From assembly GCF_030816615.1 (NCBI RefSeq), contig NZ_JAUSYD010000001.1, positions 3,866,501-3,930,500 on the forward strand: a DNA stretch of 64,000 nucleotides. The letters run 5' to 3'. Origin of the DNA: Streptomyces sp. B1I3. GTDB taxonomy: Bacteria; Actinomycetota; Actinomycetes; Streptomycetales; Streptomycetaceae. How positions within the stretch are numbered: the stretch's first letter is position 1; every line of letters starts with the position of its first letter. Of the stretch, positions 1-8,912 are shown piece by piece. The notes below the pieces were generated by a model, which was not told the DNA's origin, ran no database searches, and saw only the letters and a list, made by a program, of their open reading frames with translations. The position numbers and the translations under genes were made by a program.

Positions 1-523
1 CGACCACCCGGTCCACGTACCGCGCCGCCAGGTGCAGCACGATCAGCGCACCGCTGCGGCCCAGCGTCGCCAGGTCCTCGCCCTCCGGCATCGCGGTCGC
101 CCGCTGGGCGATCCGGGTGAGGATCACCGTCTGCCCGACCGTGGGTACCGTCAGCTCGCGCTTGAGGGCCGCCGCGGCAGCGGCGAAGGCGGGCACCCCC
201 GGCACCACTTCGTACGGCACGCCCGCCTCGTCGAGCCGCCGCATCTGCTCGTTGACCGCGCTGAAGACCGACGGGTCACCCGAGTGCAGCCGGGCGACGT
301 CATGGCCCTCCTCGTGCGCGCGCACCAGCTCGGCGGTGATCCGGTCGATGTCGAGCTGGGCCGTGTCCACGAGCCGGGCGTCCGGCGGGCACGCGTCGAG
401 CAGTTCACGCGGCACCAGGCTGCCCGCGTAGAGACAGACCGGGCTGGCGGCGAGGACGCGGGCGCCACGCACCGTGATCAGGTCGGCGGCGCCGGGGCCC
501 GCGCCGATGAAGTACACGGTCAT
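1..523 (-). CDS. cobM: Precorrin-4 C11-methyltransferase, 3' end outside window
   Basis: This is the SAM-dependent methyltransferase that methylates C-11 of precorrin-4 in aerobic cobalamin biosynthesis, a cytoplasmic enzyme. Only the N-terminal 174 residues are visible. They begin MTVYFIGAGPGAADLITVRG, the glycine-rich tetrapyrrole-methylase start, and include LHSGDPSVF at about residue 80 and VPGVPAF further on. The family is usually about 250 residues long, so roughly a third is missing beyond position 1. The ATG at 523 overlaps the cobL stop in an ATGA, so the two genes are translationally coupled in one minus-strand operon. Confidence 0.9.
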   Translation of the reverse strand, partial: MTVYFIGAGPGAADLITVRGARVLAASPVCLYAGSLVPRELLDACPPDARLVDTAQLDIDRITAELVRAHEEGHDVARLHSGDPSVFSAVNEQMRRLDEAGVPYEVVPGVPAFAAAAAALKRELTVPTVGQTVILTRIAQRATAMPEGEDLATLGRSGALIVLHLAARYVDRVV

Positions 524-1794
524 CAGTTGTCTCCTGAGGGGGTCGAAGGGGCCTTGCGTACGGACCACTGCGTGACGGGCATGGCCTGGCGCCACCCCGT
601 GAACCCGCCGACGGGCACCGCGTGGGCCACCGCCAGCCGCACCAGGTCGCCGCCGAGCCGCCGGTACCACTCGGCGAGCAGTGCCTCGGACTCCAGCGTG
701 ACCGTGTTGGCGACGAGCCTGCCGCCCGGCGGCAGCGCGTCCCAGCAGGCGTCGAGCAGTCCCGGCGCGGTGAGGCCGCCACCGACGAACACGGCGTCGG
801 GAGCGGGCAGTCCGGCCAGGGCATCCGGCGCCCGGCCGGTGATCACCCGCAGGGCGGGGACACCGAGCCGGGCCGCGTTCCGCGTGATGCGCCCGGCGCG
901 CACCGGGTCACGCTCCACCGTGAGCGCGCGGCAGGACGGATGGGTCCGCAGCCACTCGACGGCGATCGATCCGGAACCTCCGCCGATGTCCCACAGGAGT
1001 TCCCCGGGCGCGGGCGCGAGCACGCCGAGCGTCGCGGCCCGCACATGGCGTTTGGTGAGCTGCCCATCACTCTCGTACGCCTCGTCGGGCAGGCCGGGTA
1101 CGGCTCCGAGGCGCATGGCGTCCGGGGTGCTGCGGCAGTCCACCGCGATGACGTTGAGCGGGTCCCCCGGCGGGTGGGCCCAGCTGTCGGCGGTGCCGTC
1201 CAAACAGTCCTCGTCCATGCCGCCGAGCTGTTCGAGCACCCGCATCCGGCTGGGCCCGAAGCCGGACTCCCGCAGCAGGGCCGCCACGGCGACGGGCGTG
1301 GCCCCGTCCGCGCTCAGCACCAGCAGCCGGCGGCCGTCGTGGAGCGCGGCGGCCAGCCGTGCCGTGGGGCGGCCGACCAGGGTGACGGTCTCGGTGTCCT
1401 CGAGCGGCCAGCCGAGCCGGGCGCAGGCGTACGACACCGAGGAGGGGTGGGGCAGCACACGCAGCGACCCGGCGCCCAACTCCTCGGTCAGGGCCCGGCC
1501 GATGCCGTAGAACATGGGGTCGCCGCTGGCCAGCACCGCGATCCTGGCCCCGGCGTCGGCGGTGAGCAGACGGCGAACGGCAGGCCGCAGCGGCGACGGC
1601 CAGGGCACACGCCGGCCGGCGCACACGGGCGGGAGCAGGCCCAACTGCCGTTCCGCACCGATGAGTACCTCGGCCTCCAGGAGCGCGGAACGTGCGGTGT
1701 CCGGCAGGCCCGCCCATCCGTCGGCGCCGATGCCCACGACGGCCACGGTCGGCGCGGGCAGGGGCGCCGGTGGTTCGGATGGTGCGGGAGACAC
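523..1794 (-). CDS. cobL: Precorrin-6Y C5,15-methyltransferase (decarboxylating), CbiE-CbiT fusion
   Basis: CobL methylates C-5 and C-15 of precorrin-6Y and removes the acetate side chain, giving precorrin-8X. The N-terminal half is a CbiE-type tetrapyrrole methylase (VGIGADGWAGL near residue 20, then SGDPMFYGIG). The C-terminal half is a CbiT-type Rossmann methyltransferase with the SAM loop WDIGGGSGSIAVEWL. I chose the GTG at 1794 because a GAGG lies about 8 nt upstream; the frame stays open further upstream, but that part is low-complexity and carries no family signature. This gives 423 residues, close to the family norm of about 400. The stop overlaps the cobM start. I saw no cobalamin-riboswitch core upstream. 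Confidence 0.88.
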   Translation of the reverse strand: MSPAPSEPPAPLPAPTVAVVGIGADGWAGLPDTARSALLEAEVLIGAERQLGLLPPVCAGRRVPWPSPLRPAVRRLLTADAGARIAVLASGDPMFYGIGRALTEELGAGSLRVLPHPSSVSYACARLGWPLEDTETVTLVGRPTARLAAALHDGRRLLVLSADGATPVAVAALLRESGFGPSRMRVLEQLGGMDEDCLDGTADSWAHPPGDPLNVIAVDCRSTPDAMRLGAVPGLPDEAYESDGQLTKRHVRAATLGVLAPAPGELLWDIGGGSGSIAVEWLRTHPSCRALTVERDPVRAGRITRNAARLGVPALRVITGRAPDALAGLPAPDAVFVGGGLTAPGLLDACWDALPPGGRLVANTVTLESEALLAEWYRRLGGDLVRLAVAHAVPVGGFTGWRQAMPVTQWSVRKAPSTPSGDN

Positions 1795-2022
1795 GGCCGG
1801 TACCTCGGAGTTCGTGGGGATGACGCTGCCGCACTCTACTGTCCGGCCCGGTCGGGGCCCCGGCCAGGGCGCCCCCGCGCGACGGTCCGGGCGGCCGGCA
1901 CCACCCCGGCAGGGGGGCGATCCCCACCCCGGACCGGCCCGGCTCCCCCATGCCTCCTGGCGCGCGGTTCCGCGAGTCCGGGACACGTCAGTCCACACGT
2001 CCCCTCTTCCGACGAGGCCGCC

Positions 2023-2757
2023 ATGACCACCAGCACCTTCGGGCCCACCGCAGCACCTGCCGCCGCATCCCGGCCGGCCGAGCGCGCACCCGCCACGGCT
2101 CTCCGGCGCGGCCCCTTCGCCGCAGCCACCTACCGGGAGATCGGCTACGCGCTGGTCTCCCTGCCGGTCGCCCTCGCCGGTTTCGTGTGGGCCGTGACGC
2201 TGTTCGCCCTCGGCACCGGGCTCTCCCTCACCGTGGTCGGCCTGCCGGTCCTCGCCCTCCTGCTCGCCTCGGCGAGGGGGCTCGGCGCACTCGAACGCGG
2301 CCGGGCGGCTGCGCAGCTGAACCTGCACACGACGGGGCCCGCGGCCCTGCCCCGGGCCGAGCGCCCCGGCTGGTGGGCGGGCGTCCAGGCGCGTCTGACG
2401 GACGCGGCGGGCTGGAAGGCCCTTCTCTTCCAGGTCGTGATGTTCCCCTGGCGGGTGGCGAGCTTCTGCGTGACGCTGACCTTCCTGATCACCGGCTGGA
2501 CGGTCGCGCTCTACCCCGTCTACGCCTGGGTCTTCCCCCGGTACGCCGGCCGGCCCGGCTACCGGGTCCTCGACTACACCTCGGACGGCGTCCGCCACCA
2601 GTACCACCTCTCCTCGCCGTGGCAGATCGCCGGCGCCTCGCTCGTCGGCCTCCTGCTCGTCCTCCTCACCCCGAAGATCGTCCACGCCCTGACGAACGTC
2701 GACCGCGCGGCCGTGCGGTCGCTGCTCGGCCGGGGGACCACGGGCGCCGGCGAGTGA
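2023..2757 (+). CDS. Sensor-domain membrane protein (PF13796-like)
   Basis: This 244-residue integral membrane protein resembles the stand-alone 'putative sensor' domain that in actinobacteria often precedes a histidine kinase. The segment YREIGYALVSLPVALAGFVW starts the first of several hydrophobic stretches: about residues 45-90, 130-175 in two parts, and a final helix near 210-230 (ASLVGLLLVLLTP). The conserved RHQYHLSSPWQIAG motif precedes the last helix. No kinase domain follows; the next gene is an unrelated YciI protein 103 bp downstream. The ATG at 2023 has a GAGG 6 nt upstream. Its ligand and partner cannot be read from the sequence. Confidence 0.7.
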   Translation: MTTSTFGPTAAPAAASRPAERAPATALRRGPFAAATYREIGYALVSLPVALAGFVWAVTLFALGTGLSLTVVGLPVLALLLASARGLGALERGRAAAQLNLHTTGPAALPRAERPGWWAGVQARLTDAAGWKALLFQVVMFPWRVASFCVTLTFLITGWTVALYPVYAWVFPRYAGRPGYRVLDYTSDGVRHQYHLSSPWQIAGASLVGLLLVLLTPKIVHALTNVDRAAVRSLLGRGTTGAGE

Positions 2758-2860
2758 TTTCGGAAAGCGTTCCCGCGCGTTGTCGAGAACCCGCACCCGG
2801 TTCCGACGTCCCCTGTGAGAGTTGCCCGCAAGGGGCGGCACAGCACCCGAGGAGCGCGTC

Positions 2861-3283
2861 ATGAAGTACCTGGTGATGGTGCAGGGCTCCCAGGCGGACT
2901 ACGAGGCGATGGCCGGCAAGGCCTCCCCGAGCAGCCCGGCCTGGAACGAGACGGACATGCGGGCGATGTTCGCCTTCATGGAGAGCGTCAACAACGACCT
3001 CGCCGAGTCCGGTGAGCTGGTGGACGGCAACGGACTGGCCGAGCCCGCGCGGACCCGTTTCGTCGGCGCGGGCGTGGACGGCAAGCCGGTGATCTCCGAC
3101 GGCCCCTACGGAGAGACCAAGGAAGTGCTGGCCGGGTACTGGGTGCTCGACTGCGAGAGCATGGAGAGGGTCACCGAGATCGCCGCTCGCATCGCGACCT
3201 GCCCGCAGCCCGCGGGCGCCCCCGATCACCCCGTGGTCATCCGGCAGATCATGGGCGAGGGTGTCGGGGAGTCCGCCGGGTGA
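2861..3283 (+). CDS. YciI/DGPF-domain protein paired with an ECF42 sigma factor
   Basis: This 140-residue cytoplasmic protein is of the YciI-like (YCII) superfamily. The diagnostic DGPYGETKE motif lies at residues 80-88, followed by GYWVLDCES. Proteins with this motif are the genetic partners of ECF42-type sigma factors. The biochemical role is not settled: some are proposed to be small-molecule enzymes, others accessory factors. The ATG at 2861 has a strong GAGGAG 6 nt upstream. The stop is 10 bp before the GTG of the sigma gene on the same strand, so the two are almost certainly co-transcribed. Confidence 0.82.
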   Translation: MKYLVMVQGSQADYEAMAGKASPSSPAWNETDMRAMFAFMESVNNDLAESGELVDGNGLAEPARTRFVGAGVDGKPVISDGPYGETKEVLAGYWVLDCESMERVTEIAARIATCPQPAGAPDHPVVIRQIMGEGVGESAG

Positions 3284-3293
3284 GAGGTGGCGC

Positions 3294-4529
3294 GTGAACC
3301 CTGCGAGGAACGACATCGAGGACCTGCTGCGCCGCCACACGCCGCAGGTCCTCGGCGCGCTCGTCCGCCGCTACGGACACTTCGACACCGCCGAGGACGC
3401 CGTGCAGGAGGCACTGCTGGCCGCCGCTCAGCAGTGGCCGGTGCAGGGGCTGCCGGACAACCCGCGCGGCTGGCTCATCCGGATCGCGTCCCGCAGGCTG
3501 ACGGACCAGCTGCGCAGCGACTCGGCGCGGCACCGGCGCGAGGAGAGGGCGGCCGAGCTCGCCCCGCGCGACGCGTTCACGGCCCCGCCGCCCGGGGAGA
3601 GCCGGGCACCGGCCGAGGACGACACGCTCACCCTGCTCTTCCTCTGCTGCCACCCCGTGCTGTCCCCCGCCGCGCAGATCGCTCTCACCCTGCGGGCAGT
3701 CGGCGGCCTGACGACGGCCGAGATCGCCCGGGCCCTCCTGCTGCCCGAGGCGACGACGGCCCAGAAGATCAGCCGGGCCAAGCAGAAGATCAGGGAGGTG
3801 CCCTTCAGGCAGCCGGGGGCGGCCGATCGCGAGCTGCGGCTCGCCGCCGTGCTCCAAGTGCTGTACCTGATCTTCAACGAGGGTTACACGGCGACCTCCG
3901 GCGGCGCGCTGCACCGCACCGACCTGGCCCGCGAGGCGATCCGCCTGACCCGTTCCGTACGCCGCCTCCTGCCCCGCGACGGCCGGGTGACCGGACTTCT
4001 GGCACTCATGCTGCTCACGGAGGCTCGCAGCGCCGCCCGGAGCGGCCCGCACGGGGAGATCGTCCCGCTCGACGAACAGGACCGCACCCGCTGGGACGCC
4101 GCGGCCGTCGCGGAGGGCACCGCCCTGGTCGGGGAAGCACTGGCCCAGGGCCCCGCCGGGACGTACCAGCTGCAGGCGGCGATCGCGGCGCTGCACGACG
4201 AGGCGCGGCGCGCCGAGGACACCGACTGGCCGCAGATCCTCGCGCTGTACGACGTCCTGGTGCGCCGCGCCCCCGAGCCGATGGCGGAGCTCGGCCGGGC
4301 GGTGGCCGTGGCCATGGTGCACGGCCCGCGGGCCGGGCTCGCGGACGTGGACGCCCTGGAGGGCCGGCTGGCCGGCCACCACCGGCTCGACGCCGTACGG
4401 GCCCACCTTCTGGAGAGGACCGGGGACCGCGAGGCGGCGCGCGCCGCCTACCGGCGGGCGGCGGGCCTCACGCGCAGCGCCCCGGAGGCCCGGTACCTGC
4501 GCATGCGTGCGGCCCGGCTGCTGCCCTGA
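3294..4529 (+). CDS. ECF42-family RNA polymerase sigma factor with C-terminal extension
   Basis: This extracytoplasmic-function sigma factor has 411 residues, about twice the usual ECF length. Sigma region 2 lies at about residues 10-75 (GHFDTAEDAVQEALLAA, DNPRGWL). Sigma region 4 lies at about 120-175 (LTTAEIARALLLPEATTAQK). The remaining 230 residues form the helical, TPR-like extension typical of the group (NEGYTATSGG, RAPEPMAELGRAVAVA). No anti-sigma gene is adjacent; ECF42 factors are thought to be controlled through their extension and the DGPF partner. The GTG at 3294 was chosen over an in-frame upstream ATG because GAGAGG sits just ahead of it. Confidence 0.87.
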   Translation: MNPARNDIEDLLRRHTPQVLGALVRRYGHFDTAEDAVQEALLAAAQQWPVQGLPDNPRGWLIRIASRRLTDQLRSDSARHRREERAAELAPRDAFTAPPPGESRAPAEDDTLTLLFLCCHPVLSPAAQIALTLRAVGGLTTAEIARALLLPEATTAQKISRAKQKIREVPFRQPGAADRELRLAAVLQVLYLIFNEGYTATSGGALHRTDLAREAIRLTRSVRRLLPRDGRVTGLLALMLLTEARSAARSGPHGEIVPLDEQDRTRWDAAAVAEGTALVGEALAQGPAGTYQLQAAIAALHDEARRAEDTDWPQILALYDVLVRRAPEPMAELGRAVAVAMVHGPRAGLADVDALEGRLAGHHRLDAVRAHLLERTGDREAARAAYRRAAGLTRSAPEARYLRMRAARLLP

Positions 4530-4614
4530 GGGACGGGCCGGGCGGCGGGCGCGCCTCACGTCCCCGGCCCACCTGGAGTCGCCGAAGCCCGTTGTCCTCG
4601 CGATGATCAAAGGT

Positions 4615-5226
4615 ATGACCGACAACAGGACGGGTGGGAACGCCACCGTGCGCATAGCCCAGCAGCCGCAGGCCGACGAGCTCCTGGGGCGCAGCCCGCT
4701 GGCCGCCCTGGTCGGCATGCTGCTGGACCAGCAGGTGCCGATGGAGTGGGCCTTCACCGGCCCCTACACGCTGGCCCTGCGGATGGGGTCGGACGACCTG
4801 GACGCCCGGGACATCGCCGCGTACGACCCGGACGCCTTCACCGAACTCTTCACCACGAAACCCGCCCTGCACCGCTATCCGGGCTCCATGGCCAAGCGGG
4901 TGCAGCAGCTCTGCCAGTTCCTGGTGGCGGAGTACGGCGGCGAGGCGAGCGCGGTCTGGGCGGACGCCGCCACCGGGGCCGAGCTGCTGGAACGGCTGGG
5001 CGCACTGCCCGGGTTCGGCACCCAGAAGGCCCAGATCTTCCTGGCCCTGCTGGGCAAACAGTTCGGCGTGCGTCCGACGGGGTGGCGGGAGGCGGCGGGT
5101 CCGTACGGCGAAGCCGGCTCGCACCGCTCGGTCGCCGACATCACGGGCCCGGAGTCGCTCGCCGAGGTACGGGCGCACAAACAACGGGCGAAGGCGGCGG
5201 CCAAGGCCGCGAGCCGGGCCAAGTGA
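4615..5226 (+). CDS. HhH-GPD-type base-excision repair protein
   Basis: This 203-residue cytoplasmic protein of the HhH-GPD DNA glycosylase superfamily resembles a compact Streptomyces group annotated as base-excision repair. It has the characteristic DQQVPMEWAF segment near residue 40. A helix-hairpin-helix follows at about 120-145 (LGALPGFGTQKAQIFLALLGK), which in this superfamily contacts DNA. The C-terminus is Lys/Arg/Ala-rich. The lesion it removes cannot be assigned, and the catalytic Asp of classical members is not obvious. The ATG at 4615 is used; another in-frame ATG lies 12 nt upstream and cannot be excluded. The gene stands alone, 85 bp after the ECF42 sigma factor. Confidence 0.75.
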   Translation: MTDNRTGGNATVRIAQQPQADELLGRSPLAALVGMLLDQQVPMEWAFTGPYTLALRMGSDDLDARDIAAYDPDAFTELFTTKPALHRYPGSMAKRVQQLCQFLVAEYGGEASAVWADAATGAELLERLGALPGFGTQKAQIFLALLGKQFGVRPTGWREAAGPYGEAGSHRSVADITGPESLAEVRAHKQRAKAAAKAASRAK

Positions 5227-5328
5227 TCGCGAACAAGCCATAACCGGTGACAACCGGCCTCGGCGGTTCACAGACACCGGCCCGCTCGCTAGCTTTCCTG
5301 CACATCCGTTCACACCGGAAGGACTCCT

Positions 5329-6873
5329 GTGCACGCAACTCGTCGCAGAGCCGCAGCTGTCGTGGCCGCCACCGCCCTGGCCACACCGCTCCTCCTCGCC
5401 GCGTCCCCGCACCACGGACCTGCTCCCCACGACCCGGCGAAGGAGGCCGCCCAGCTGTCCCGGACGCTGGTGAAAAACGCGTCGGCCAAGGACGCGTACC
5501 GGCATCTGCAGCAGTTCCAGGCGATAGCCGACTCGGCCGGCGGACACCGCGCGGCGGGCTCGCTCGGCCACGACGCCTCCGCCGCCTACGTCTACCGGCT
5601 GCTGCAGAAGGCGGGATACCAGGTCGGCTACCAGGCCTTCGACTTCGTCTACACCGAGACGCTCGCCGAAAAGCTCTCCGTCGTCTCGCCGACGCCCCGT
5701 GACGTGACCGTCAGGGCGATGACCTACACGAAGTCCACCGCCGTGGGCGGCCTCCGGGCAGGGCTCGTGGCCGTCCCCGTCGACGGCACCACCGGCTGCG
5801 AAGCGGCCGACTACGCCTCCGCCACCTTCACCGGCAAGATCGCCCTGATCAAGCGTGGCGGCTGCTCCTTCGCCGAGAAGCAGGCGGCCGCCGCCGTCGC
5901 GGGCGCGGCCGGCGCGGTCATCTACAACAACACCGCGGGCGTGCTGTCCGGCACGCTCGGGGACGCGGCGTCGGGGAAGATCCCCACCGGCGGACTCACC
6001 CAGGAGGAGGGTGAGAAGCTCGTCGCCGACCTGGCCGAGGGCGAGGTGACGGTCTCCTTCGAGATACGTGAGCTCCAGGAGGAGCGCACCACCCGCAACG
6101 TCGTCGCGGAGACGCGGGGCGGGGACGCGGCGAGGACGGTCATGTTCGGCGCCCACCTCGACTCGGTCACCGACGGCCCGGGCATCAACGACAACGCGTC
6201 CGGCTCGGCCGGTCTCCTCGAGGTCGCCCTGGAGCTGGCGCGCTCGCACAGGGCACCCGCCGACAAGGTGCGCTTCGCCTGGTGGTCGGCGGAGGAGAAC
6301 GGCCTGCTGGGTTCGGAGGCGTACGTCGCCAAGCTCTCCGAGGCGCAGCGGGACAAGATCGCCCTCTACCTCAACTTCGACATGATCGCCTCGCCCAACG
6401 GCGCCCAGTTCGTCTTCGACGGCGACGACTCCGACGGCGTGGGCGCGGGTCCGGGCCCCGAGGGTTCCGCCCAGCTGGAACGCGACATCACCGCGTTCCT
6501 GGACCGGAAGGGCAAGCCCCACACCGGCACGGACTTCACCGGGCGCTCCGACTACGGTCCGTTCGTCGAGGCCGGCATCCCGTCCGGCGGCACGGACACG
6601 GGCGCCGAGGGCATCAAGACGGCCGCCGAGGCGGAGACGTTCGGCGGCACGGCCGGCGTCGCGTACGACCCCTGCTACCACGCGGCCTGCGACGACCTGG
6701 ACAACCTCGACATGGCGCACTTCGACACCAACATCGACGTGATCGCCAACGCCGTCGGCACCTACGCCTACGACCTCCGCTCCCTGTCACGTCCCGTGGC
6801 CGCGGCCCGCGCCACCGGCGCGACCGGAGGCGGCGCGCTGCGCGAGGGCCACGCGCACGGCGTCACCGGGTAA
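5329..6873 (+). CDS. Secreted M28-family zinc aminopeptidase with PA domain
   Basis: This extracellular metallopeptidase removes N-terminal residues from peptides, in the manner of Streptomyces aminopeptidases. The 514-residue product starts with a signal peptide (RRRAAAVVAATALATPLLLAA). A protease-associated domain follows at about residues 130-240 (IALIKRGGCSFAEKQ). The M28 catalytic domain has the expected zinc ligands and catalytic residues: H276 and D278 in GAHLDSV, D288 in NDNASG, E322-E323 in AEENGLLGSE and D351 in LNFDMI. The GTG start at 5329 has GGAAGGA 6 nt upstream. The Ala/Gly-rich tail after residue 490 is probably unstructured. The gene is monocistronic, with a hairpin downstream. 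Confidence 0.9.
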   Translation: MHATRRRAAAVVAATALATPLLLAASPHHGPAPHDPAKEAAQLSRTLVKNASAKDAYRHLQQFQAIADSAGGHRAAGSLGHDASAAYVYRLLQKAGYQVGYQAFDFVYTETLAEKLSVVSPTPRDVTVRAMTYTKSTAVGGLRAGLVAVPVDGTTGCEAADYASATFTGKIALIKRGGCSFAEKQAAAAVAGAAGAVIYNNTAGVLSGTLGDAASGKIPTGGLTQEEGEKLVADLAEGEVTVSFEIRELQEERTTRNVVAETRGGDAARTVMFGAHLDSVTDGPGINDNASGSAGLLEVALELARSHRAPADKVRFAWWSAEENGLLGSEAYVAKLSEAQRDKIALYLNFDMIASPNGAQFVFDGDDSDGVGAGPGPEGSAQLERDITAFLDRKGKPHTGTDFTGRSDYGPFVEAGIPSGGTDTGAEGIKTAAEAETFGGTAGVAYDPCYHAACDDLDNLDMAHFDTNIDVIANAVGTYAYDLRSLSRPVAAARATGATGGGALREGHAHGVTG

Positions 6874-6924
6874 CGGGCCTCCCGCCGCCAGGCACGCCCT
6901 CAGGGGCGTCCTCAGGCACGCCCC

Positions 6925-6971
6925 CGTACGCCGCAGGCGCGCCGGCGCCCGCACGCCGTCTGCGGCGTACG
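6925..6971 (+). terminator. Inverted repeat downstream of the M28 peptidase
   Basis: Fifteen-base arms (CGTACGCCGCAGGCG at 6925-6939 and its near-complement at 6957-6971, one mismatch) flank a 17-nt loop about 50 bp after the peptidase stop. There is no T-tract, as is usual in high-GC actinobacteria. It probably ends peptidase transcription before the next plus-strand gene. Confidence 0.6.
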
Positions 6972-7112
6972 CCCCCGGGAGCACCCGCCCGGTTTCGCGA
7001 TCTCCCGGCCCCGCGCCCCGATCCGTTCTCACCCATGTGATGGCGCGACGAACGGCATCCCAGTCCCGTGCCATGGCTGCGCCAGGAGGCCCACGCCCGG
7101 TAGGCTTTCCGT

Positions 7113-7409
7113 GTGATCTTCAAGCGCATCGGAAATGGGCGGCCATATCCCGACCACGGCCGGGAAAGCACCCGACAGTGGGCGGATGTGGCGCCGCGTC
7201 CGGTCCGCCTGGACCAGCTGGTGACCACCAAGGGCCAGCTGGACCTCGAAACCCTCCTCGCCGAGGACTCCACGTTCTACGGCGACCTCTTCGCGCACGT
7301 CGTGAAGTGGCAGGGCGACCTGTACCTCGAGGACGGGCTGCACCGCGCCGTGCGCGCCGCCCTGCAGCAGCGCCAGGTGCTGCACGCCCGCGTCCTCGAA
7401 CTGGGCTGA
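7113..7409 (+). CDS. Conserved actinobacterial 98-aa protein, sometimes labelled VapB-like antitoxin
   Basis: This 98-residue protein (MIFKRIGNGRPYPDHG at the start, then FYGDLFAHVVKWQGDLYLED) belongs to a group highly conserved in Streptomyces. Databases often name it a type II toxin-antitoxin VapB-family antitoxin, but no toxin gene is adjacent here, so that label should be read with care. The start GTG at 7113 follows TAGGCT (7101-7106) by 6 nt, which fits a -10 box and a leaderless mRNA; there is no Shine-Dalgarno. Its strong conservation and solitary position suggest a housekeeping role that I cannot specify. Confidence 0.7.
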   Translation: MIFKRIGNGRPYPDHGRESTRQWADVAPRPVRLDQLVTTKGQLDLETLLAEDSTFYGDLFAHVVKWQGDLYLEDGLHRAVRAALQQRQVLHARVLELG

Positions 7410-7528
7410 CCTGCGCCACTCCCACCCGTGGCCTATTTCGGGCCTTTCGGGTGCTTTTATGCACGTACGGGTGCCATCTGCTGATCGTTTAAGTAGGCAT
7501 CATCACCAGGTCGCATTACGCTGCGGCC

Positions 7529-8152
7529 ATGAGCATGCTGACCCCTCCCGGCATGGGCGGAAAGTACCGCGTCACGGGCAACACGTACCCGCGCATGCGT
7601 CGCCCCCGGAACCGCCGCAAACTGGTTCTCTCGGCGGCCGCCGCCGTGGTGGCCCTCGGCCTGGCCGGATGGGGCACGCTCCAGATCGTCGACGTGTTCA
7701 CCGGGAGCGGCAAGCAGGCGAGCGCCGCGGACGCCCCCAAGGCCTGCCCCACACCGAAGGCGGCGGCACCCGCGAAAACGCTGCCGAAGCCCGCCGCCAT
7801 CAAGGTCAACATCTACAACGCGACACCCCGCAGCGGGCTCGCCAAGGCAGCGGCGGACGAGCTCGAGAAGCGCGGCTTCGCCATCGGCAAGGTGGCCAAC
7901 GCGCCGGCCGCGTACGACAAGAAGGTGCCCGGCACCGGGCTGCTGCTCGGCGCCCCGGCGGCGACGAACGGTTCGTTCCCCGTGCTGGCGACCCAGCTGC
8001 CGGGGGCCGTGCAGAAGACCGACGCCCGCAGGACGGCGGACGTCGATCTGATCATCGGTACGAAGTTCAAGGCGTTCAGCACGCCCGCGGCGGCGGCCTC
8101 CGCACTCACGGCACTGACGAAGCCGGCCCCGGCGCCGTCCACCTGCTCCTGA
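7529..8152 (+). CDS. LytR C-terminal-domain membrane-anchored protein
   Basis: The 207-residue product has a short basic cytoplasmic N-terminus, one transmembrane helix at about residues 31-55 (LVLSAAAAVVALGLAGW), a Pro/Ala linker and a C-terminal LytR_C domain. That domain begins IKVNIYNATPRSGLAKAA near residue 91 and includes DVDLIIGTKFK. In LytR-CpsA-Psr proteins it follows the cell-wall polymer ligase domain; here it stands alone, so catalysis is not expected and a cell-envelope role is only inferred. The ATG at 7529 follows TACGCT (7517-7522) by 6 nt, again suggesting a leaderless transcript. It converges on upp with 18 bp between stops. Confidence 0.8.
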   Translation: MSMLTPPGMGGKYRVTGNTYPRMRRPRNRRKLVLSAAAAVVALGLAGWGTLQIVDVFTGSGKQASAADAPKACPTPKAAAPAKTLPKPAAIKVNIYNATPRSGLAKAAADELEKRGFAIGKVANAPAAYDKKVPGTGLLLGAPAATNGSFPVLATQLPGAVQKTDARRTADVDLIIGTKFKAFSTPAAAASALTALTKPAPAPSTCS

Positions 8153-8170
8153 ACACGCCGCCCGGGGGCG

Positions 8171-8806
8171 TCAGTCGACGGTGCCGTACATCCGGTCGCC
8201 GGCGTCCCCGAGGCCCGGCACGATGTAGCCGTTCTCGTTGAGCCGCTCGTCGACCGATGCGGTGACCACCGTGACCGGCGTGCCCGCCAGCTCGCGCTCC
8301 ATGACCTCGACGCCCTCGGGCGCCGCCAGCAGCACGACCGCGGTGACATCGTCCGCACCGCGCTTGATCAGCTCGCGGATGGCCGCGACGAGCGTGCCGC
8401 CGGTGGCCAGCATCGGGTCCAGGACGTAGACCTGCCGGCCTGAGAGGTCCTCGGGCATCCGCGTCGCGTACGTCTCCGCCTGGAGCGTCTCCTCGTTGCG
8501 GATCATGCCCAGGAAGCCGACCTCCGCCGTCGGCAGGAGCCGCACCATCCCGTCCAGCATGCCGAGGCCCGCCCGCAGGATCGGGACGACCAGGGGCCGC
8601 GGGTGCGACAGCTTCACACCGGTCGTGGGCGTCACCGGGGTCTCGATGTCGACCTGCTCGGTCCGCACATCCCTGGTGGCCTCGTACGCGAGGAGGGTGA
8701 CCAGCTCGTCGGCGAGCCGTCGGAAGGTCGGGGAGTCGGTGCGCTTGTCGCGCAGCGTGGTGAGTTTGTGCGCCACCAGCGGGTGGTCGACGACGTGGAT
8801 CCGCAT
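8171..8806 (-). CDS. upp: Uracil phosphoribosyltransferase
   Basis: This cytoplasmic pyrimidine-salvage enzyme makes UMP from uracil and PRPP. The 211-residue length matches the family (about 208-212). Visible motifs are VPILRAGLGM at 74-83, the PRPP-binding loop DPMLATGGT at 130-138 and the uracil-binding C-terminus GYIVPGLGDAGDRMYGT at 193-209. I chose the ATG at 8806; it follows TACTGT (8819-8814) by 7 nt, fitting a leaderless promoter, whereas the open frame upstream has no family sequence. The gene is transcribed away from the tadA group. Confidence 0.95.
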   Translation of the reverse strand: MRIHVVDHPLVAHKLTTLRDKRTDSPTFRRLADELVTLLAYEATRDVRTEQVDIETPVTPTTGVKLSHPRPLVVPILRAGLGMLDGMVRLLPTAEVGFLGMIRNEETLQAETYATRMPEDLSGRQVYVLDPMLATGGTLVAAIRELIKRGADDVTAVVLLAAPEGVEVMERELAGTPVTVVTASVDERLNENGYIVPGLGDAGDRMYGTVD

Positions 8807-8912
8807 GCCGTCAACAGTAGCCGGGCCCCGGGCCGGCTCTTCGCCGGTCTGCGCTGGCATCAAGCCCCTGTTCGGGGGGAAGGTGGTGGCATACGGACCC
8901 AGGCTTGGGGTG

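Noticed and set aside
1795..2022. Possible cobalamin riboswitch upstream of cobL
   Set aside because: I found no B12-box-like core or convincing long-range pairing; the region looks like a simple divergent promoter.
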